Source: Pseudobowmanella sp964228145 (GTDB taxonomy: Bacteria; Pseudomonadota; Gammaproteobacteria; Enterobacterales; Alteromonadaceae). Taken from it: a stretch of DNA of 35,972 bases. Made by a program: the position numbers and the translations under genes. Under the pieces are notes generated by a model. The model was given only the letters and a program-made list of their open reading frames with translations, was not told where the DNA came from and ran no database searches. Below, in pieces: positions 31,673 through 35,972 of the stretch; the stretch's first letter is position 1, and each line of letters starts with the position of its first letter. The stretch covers positions 1 through 35,972 of the forward strand of contig CAXQZJ010000010.1 of NCBI GenBank assembly GCA_964228145.1, in the 5' to 3' direction.

Positions 31673-34066
31673 ATGGCGCGATTGACAGGTATCCAACGGA
31701 TTTTGGAAGTAGGCATGATTTTATCCAGTGCCTTCGCCATCTTTCTTCTTCTGGCCATTTTCACCTTTGACCCGGCAGATCCTAGTTGGAGTCAAACAGG
31801 TCAAAGCGGTAACGTACAAAACGCAGCAGGGGCAGCGGGTGCGTGGGTTGCTGATATTATGCAATTTTCATTCGGCTATATCGCCTGGACTTTCCCTTTC
31901 TTATCGGCGTTTGTCGGTTGGTTTTTATTCAAACAAATTAAATCGGTATTGGATTTAGACTACCTGACAATTTCATTGCGCCTGGTAGGCATTATTGTGT
32001 TGCTGCTGGGTAGCTGTGGGATTGCCAGCCTGAATATCGATGACTTTCACTTTCCTGCCGGAGGCTTTGTCGGCGATGTGCTTTCAAGCACACTATTGCC
32101 GGTGTTTAATACTGCAGGGACTAACCTCTTCTTACTGGTATTATTTACAACCGGTTTCACTTTGTTGACCGGTATTTCATGGATAAGCATCGTTGATAGC
32201 GTTGGCGCATGGGTAATCCGTGGCTCGAAAGCGGCGTATCAAGCACCCCAGCGTATTGGCGGGATCAATCTTCCACGTTTGCCGAACAAGCAAAAAGCGC
32301 AATCTATAGAAGCGTCTGAAAGTGGCGCTGGCGATGAGTTAGATATTACTGCGGTGCGTATGGAACCCCTTAGTGAAGAACCGTCCGGGTCAGGGCCAAG
32401 TCGCAAAGAGCCTAAACTATCGCCCTTGGATGAGCAGGCAGACGCGCCACCATTTGATATAGATGAGCCTGCAATCAAGCGCGCTAAGCCGAAAATTGTG
32501 CGTCAAAAAACACCTGAACCGGTGGCTGAACCTGAGCCACAAATGAGTGAAGAGGAACTCGCGGCATACAGGGCGTCCTCGCCAATGCCGACCCTTGAGT
32601 TACTGGATCGTGCAGACAAAATTGAAAACCCGATTTCCGAAGAGGAGTTGGAAGCTGTATCACGCCTGGTCGAAGAGAAATTAGCAGATTTCAATATCGA
32701 AGCGCAGGTGGTGGGTGTCTATCCTGGCCCAGTGGTTACCCGTTTTGAACTGGATTTGGCGCCGGGTGTCAAGGTCAGCAAGATAACTGGATTATCAAAG
32801 GATTTGGCCCGCGCCTTATCGGCAATCTCAGTGCGGGTCGTAGAGGTGATACCTGGTAAGTCGGTAATTGGACTTGAGTTGCCGAATAAGCATCGCGAAA
32901 TGGTGCGTTTATCAGAGGTTATTAGCAGCAATAAGTTTTCCGAATCACAATCCGCGCTCACCATGGTGCTGGGTAAAGATATCGGTGGTAAGCCTGTGGT
33001 GGTTGATTTAGCTAAGATGCCACATTTGCTCGTTGCGGGTACAACGGGTTCAGGTAAGTCTGTTGGCGTTAACGTGATGATTTTAAGCCTGTTGTATAAA
33101 TCAACCCCTGAAGATGTGCGCTTAATCATGATTGACCCCAAAATGCTGGAGTTGTCAGTTTACGAAGGGATCCCACATCTATTGGCTGAAGTCGTTACCG
33201 ACATGAAGGAAGCGGCCAATGCACTGCGTTGGTGTGTCGGAGAAATGGAACGTCGCTACCGTCTGATGTCCGCCTTGGGCGTACGGAATTTAAAAGGGTA
33301 CAACGCCAAAGTCTTGCAAGCCATCGAAGACGGTCAACCAATTAAAGATCCGCTTTGGCGCAGCGAAGAATCCATGGAAGAAGTGGCGCCGGACTTAGAA
33401 AAGCTACCTGCAATCGTAGTGGTGGTAGATGAATTTGCTGACATGATGATGATTGTCGGTAAAAAGGTTGAGGAACTGATCGCCCGAATCGCTCAAAAAG
33501 CACGAGCAGCAGGTATCCATCTGGTGCTGGCAACCCAACGTCCTTCCGTGGATGTGATTACCGGCTTAATTAAAGCCAATATTCCGACCCGCATTGCGTT
33601 TCAGGTGTCATCTAAAATCGACAGCCGGACCATTTTAGATCAACAGGGTGCCGAAGCCTTATTAGGGCAGGGTGACATGTTGTACATGCCGCCGGGAACT
33701 AGCGTGCCTACCCGTGTTCACGGTGCATTCGTCGATGATCATGAAGTTCACGCTGTTGTTGATGACTGGAAAAAACGTGGCTCACCCCAATACATTGATG
33801 AAATTTTAAATGGTGAAGCAACCGCCGATGTGCTGCTGCCCGGCGAAACAGCCGAAGGCGATGACGCAGAATCAGACGCACTTTACGATGAAGCTGTGGC
33901 ATTTGTGACCAAAGGTCGCAAAGTGTCGGTGTCATTGGTACAGCGACAATTCCGCATAGGCTATAACCGTGCAGCACGAATTGTCGAACAAATGGAACAA
34001 TCTGGTGTCGTATCTGCACCTGGCCATAATGGCGCAAGAGAAGTATTAGCACCGCCCCCGGTGTGA
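31673..34066 (+). CDS. ftsK: DNA translocase FtsK
   Basis: FtsK couples cell division with chromosome dimer resolution. The N-terminus anchors it in the divisome and the C-terminal hexameric motor pumps DNA toward dif, activating XerCD. The 797-residue protein has four membrane helices in the first ~170 residues and an acidic, Pro-rich linker of only about 120 residues. The alpha/beta motor has Walker A GTTGSGKS (456-463) and Walker B VVVVDEFAD (D586, E587). The gamma winged helix covers about 735-797 (GRKVSVSLVQRQFRIGYNRA). E. coli FtsK (1329) has a far longer linker; the short form is common in other gammaproteobacteria. ATG 31673 has no visible SD; a weak TTGATT-17-GATAAA promoter ends 5 bases before it. 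Confidence 0.97.
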   Translation: MARLTGIQRILEVGMILSSAFAIFLLLAIFTFDPADPSWSQTGQSGNVQNAAGAAGAWVADIMQFSFGYIAWTFPFLSAFVGWFLFKQIKSVLDLDYLTISLRLVGIIVLLLGSCGIASLNIDDFHFPAGGFVGDVLSSTLLPVFNTAGTNLFLLVLFTTGFTLLTGISWISIVDSVGAWVIRGSKAAYQAPQRIGGINLPRLPNKQKAQSIEASESGAGDELDITAVRMEPLSEEPSGSGPSRKEPKLSPLDEQADAPPFDIDEPAIKRAKPKIVRQKTPEPVAEPEPQMSEEELAAYRASSPMPTLELLDRADKIENPISEEELEAVSRLVEEKLADFNIEAQVVGVYPGPVVTRFELDLAPGVKVSKITGLSKDLARALSAISVRVVEVIPGKSVIGLELPNKHREMVRLSEVISSNKFSESQSALTMVLGKDIGGKPVVVDLAKMPHLLVAGTTGSGKSVGVNVMILSLLYKSTPEDVRLIMIDPKMLELSVYEGIPHLLAEVVTDMKEAANALRWCVGEMERRYRLMSALGVRNLKGYNAKVLQAIEDGQPIKDPLWRSEESMEEVAPDLEKLPAIVVVVDEFADMMMIVGKKVEELIARIAQKARAAGIHLVLATQRPSVDVITGLIKANIPTRIAFQVSSKIDSRTILDQQGAEALLGQGDMLYMPPGTSVPTRVHGAFVDDHEVHAVVDDWKKRGSPQYIDEILNGEATADVLLPGETAEGDDAESDALYDEAVAFVTKGRKVSVSLVQRQFRIGYNRAARIVEQMEQSGVVSAPGHNGAREVLAPPPV

Positions 34067-34076
34067 GGAGATTATC

Positions 34077-34691
34077 ATGCGAATGATGCTAGCAACCTTA
34101 ATGTTGATATCACCATTGAGCTTTGCCGCCGATATTAAGCAAGAACTACAAACCCAGTTGGCAACCTTGAAGAGTTTTCAGGCCGACTTTAAACAGCGCG
34201 TGGTCGATGCACAGGATAACGTGCTTCAGCAAAGCGCGGGTAAGCTCTACGTACAACAACCCAATCAATTGCGCTGGGAAGTAACAGCACCGGACGAAAC
34301 CACGTTAATTGCCGATGGTTCCAGCCTTTGGCTGATCGATCCCTTCGCTGAGCAAGTGACTGCGATGTCGCAAAACCAAGCAGTAGATAACAACCCTATC
34401 GTACTGCTGACGGATCCGACAAGCGATGCGTGGTCATCATTCACTTACAGCGGCGAGTTGGGCCATTACACCGTGACCTCTACCAATGAACAGAGTCAGA
34501 TACAATCATTGACCTTTAAGTTTGATAATAACCTGTTGACGGGCCTGACAATTATCGACCGACAACAGCAACGCAGTGAATTATCCTTTAGCGCACAAGT
34601 GGTTAATCTTGAATTAGACAACGACCTGTTTATTTTTAGCTTACCTGAGGACTTTGAACTGGATGACCAGCGAACAACTTCCGGGCTTTGA
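34077..34691 (+). CDS. lolA: Outer-membrane lipoprotein carrier protein
   Basis: LolA is the periplasmic chaperone that takes lipoproteins from LolCDE to LolB at the outer membrane. The 204-residue protein (E. coli 203) has a signal peptide (MRMMLATLMLISPLSFA, cut near residue 17-18). It then has LKSFQADFKQRVVDA, GKLYVQQPNQLRWEV near 54-70 and WLIDPFAEQVT near 88. The start is ATG 34077, with GAGGAG 7-12 bases upstream that overlaps the ftsK stop. Its last 29 bases overlap the start of rarA. Confidence 0.95.
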   Translation: MRMMLATLMLISPLSFAADIKQELQTQLATLKSFQADFKQRVVDAQDNVLQQSAGKLYVQQPNQLRWEVTAPDETTLIADGSSLWLIDPFAEQVTAMSQNQAVDNNPIVLLTDPTSDAWSSFTYSGELGHYTVTSTNEQSQIQSLTFKFDNNLLTGLTIIDRQQQRSELSFSAQVVNLELDNDLFIFSLPEDFELDDQRTTSGL

Positions 34692-35972
34692 ATCCTCAGT
34701 CAACCCCTACGCACCGTTGGCGGCGCGGATGCGCCCCCGGACCTTACAAGATTATTTCGGTCAGCGACACGTTTTAGCCAAGGGCAAGCCTTTGTATCAG
34801 GCGATTTCGGACGGCAGGGCGCATTCGATGATCCTGTGGGGACCACCGGGAACAGGAAAAACGACCCTGGCCGAGATTGTAGCTAAGCATTCAAAGGCCC
34901 ATTTAGAGCGGATTTCCGCTGTTACATCTGGCGTCAAAGAAATACGTAGTGCCATTGAAAACGCCAAATTTCATGCTGAATCCCGTGGCCGTCAGACAAT
35001 TCTGTTCGTTGACGAAGTGCATCGGTTCAATAAGGCTCAACAAGATGCGTTTTTACCCTTTATTGAGGACGGGACGGTCACCTTTATTGGTGCAACCACG
35101 GAAAACCCCTCCTTTGAACTGAATAACGCTTTGTTGTCCCGTTGCAGGGTGTATTTATTAAAAAGCCTGGATGAAGAAGATTTAACCAATATCCTCCAAA
35201 GTGCACTCACTGATACTGACCGGGGTCTTGGCAAGCCCGTCGATGCAGTTACCCCGGAGGCAGAAAAATTACTGGTTGCCTTATGTGGGGGTGATGCGCG
35301 CAAACTGCTTAATTTTTTGGAAATCACTGCTGATTTCGCTGAAACCCGTATTGATGTTGATGCAGTCAAAGAAGCGGTTGGTGACAAGGTGGCGCAATTC
35401 GATAAGGGCGGCGACCATTTTTACGATATGTTGTCAGCATTACACAAGTCAGTCAGGGGCTCTTCGCCAGATGCTGCTGTGTATTGGTATGCGCGAATCC
35501 TGCAAGGTGGTGGAGATCCTTTAGTGGTCGCCCGGCGTTTACTTGCCATTGCCAGTGAAGATATTGGTAACGCCGATCCTCGCGCTCTACAAGTGACACT
35601 GAATGCCTGGGATATCTTTCAGCGTGTAGGGCCGGCAGAAGGTGAACGTGCGATTGCTCAGGCATTGATTTATTGTGCTGCAGCGGCAAAAAGTAACGCA
35701 GTTTATCAGGCCTTTAATCAGGCGCGCCAAGACGCTGCCAGTTTGCCCGATTATGAGGTGCCCCTGCACCTTAGAAATGCTCCCACCAAACTCATGAAAG
35801 AAATGGGCCACGGTGATGGATACCGCTATGCACACAATGAACCGGGCGCGTTTGCCGCCGGTGAAGTGTATTTACCCAAAGCGCTGCAAAACAAATCATA
35901 TTACCAACCAAACGATCGCGGTTTAGAAAAACAGATTAAAGCAAAGCTAGACTATCTGGATAGTTTAAATCA
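34663..35972 (+). CDS. rarA: Replication-associated recombination protein A, 3'-truncated by window edge
   Basis: RarA (MgsA) is a clamp-loader-like AAA+ ATPase that acts at stalled forks. The frame is open from ATG 34663 to the last base, giving 436 codons against 447 residues in E. coli, so only about ten residues are missing. It has APLAARMRPRTLQDYFGQ, Walker A GPPGTGKT at 60-67, SAVTSGVKEIR, Walker B LFVDEVHRFNKAQQDAF near 107-123, sensor GATTENPSFE, and the tetramerisation domain with GDPLVVARRLLAIASEDIGNADPRA. The start is set by alignment; TGAGGA lies about 12-18 bases upstream. It overlaps lolA by 29 bases, suggesting coupling. Confidence 0.96.
   Translation, partial: MTSEQLPGFESSVNPYAPLAARMRPRTLQDYFGQRHVLAKGKPLYQAISDGRAHSMILWGPPGTGKTTLAEIVAKHSKAHLERISAVTSGVKEIRSAIENAKFHAESRGRQTILFVDEVHRFNKAQQDAFLPFIEDGTVTFIGATTENPSFELNNALLSRCRVYLLKSLDEEDLTNILQSALTDTDRGLGKPVDAVTPEAEKLLVALCGGDARKLLNFLEITADFAETRIDVDAVKEAVGDKVAQFDKGGDHFYDMLSALHKSVRGSSPDAAVYWYARILQGGGDPLVVARRLLAIASEDIGNADPRALQVTLNAWDIFQRVGPAEGERAIAQALIYCAAAAKSNAVYQAFNQARQDAASLPDYEVPLHLRNAPTKLMKEMGHGDGYRYAHNEPGAFAAGEVYLPKALQNKSYYQPNDRGLEKQIKAKLDYLDSLN

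Noticed and set aside
1..35972. Search for CRISPR arrays, insertion sequences, att sites, tRNA or rRNA genes
   Set aside because: No direct-repeat array, transposase frame, terminal inverted repeats or cloverleaf-like sequence was seen; gene order is that of core chromosome throughout.

Overview
The window is chromosomal DNA from a marine-type gammaproteobacterium, most likely of the Alteromonadales (Alteromonas/Aestuariibacter-like). The reasons are near-E. coli protein sequences for RpsA, IhfB, RNase E, Fab enzymes, AcpP, FtsK, Lrp and RarA, conserved gammaproteobacterial gene orders, and lineage extras such as a PEP-CTERM protein, a quinone-dependent D-lactate dehydrogenase and a secreted M14 peptidase. 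The assignment is by family resemblance, not by a database search. No rRNA, tRNA, insertion sequence, prophage or CRISPR array was seen.

Layout. (1) 1-3902: the 3' part of rpsA, ihfB, then lapA-lapB-pyrF, separated by clear intrinsic terminators. (2) 3908-8407: two minus-strand genes, a PEP-CTERM protein behind a near-consensus sigma-54 promoter, and rne with a long structured 5' leader. (3) 8408-21004: rluC, a HAD phosphatase, divergent maf/yceF, then the long lipid and envelope block yceD-rpmF-plsX-fabH-fabD-fabG-acpP-fabF-pabC-mltG-tmk-holB-ycfH. (4) 21117-27868: a secreted M14 metallopeptidase, a very small protein with the iron-ligand pattern of a 2OG-Fe(II) oxygenase, a TauE/SafE-type permease on the minus strand, dld and trhO. 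(5) 28035-29781: four small genes of unknown role (a P-loop kinase-like protein, a DUF4112-type membrane protein, a two-EF-hand protein, a four-helix membrane protein). (6) 29837-35972: divergent ald and lrp, then ftsK-lolA-rarA, with rarA running off the end.

How the genes work together. PlsX, FabH, FabD, FabG, AcpP and FabF form the core of type II fatty acid synthesis and feed phospholipid synthesis. LapA/LapB link this to LPS by controlling LpxC turnover. RNase E, RluC, L32 and S1 serve RNA processing and translation. Tmk, HolB, RarA, FtsK and IhfB serve DNA replication and chromosome handling. Ald, Dld and Lrp handle alanine, lactate and the amino-acid response.

Most of the window is ordinary core genome. 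The parts most worth a second look are the sigma-54-driven PEP-CTERM gene, the 101-residue putative oxygenase, the near-leaderless yceD promoter, the terminator fused to the pabC start, the rne leader, and the small-gene cluster at 28-29.8 kb.
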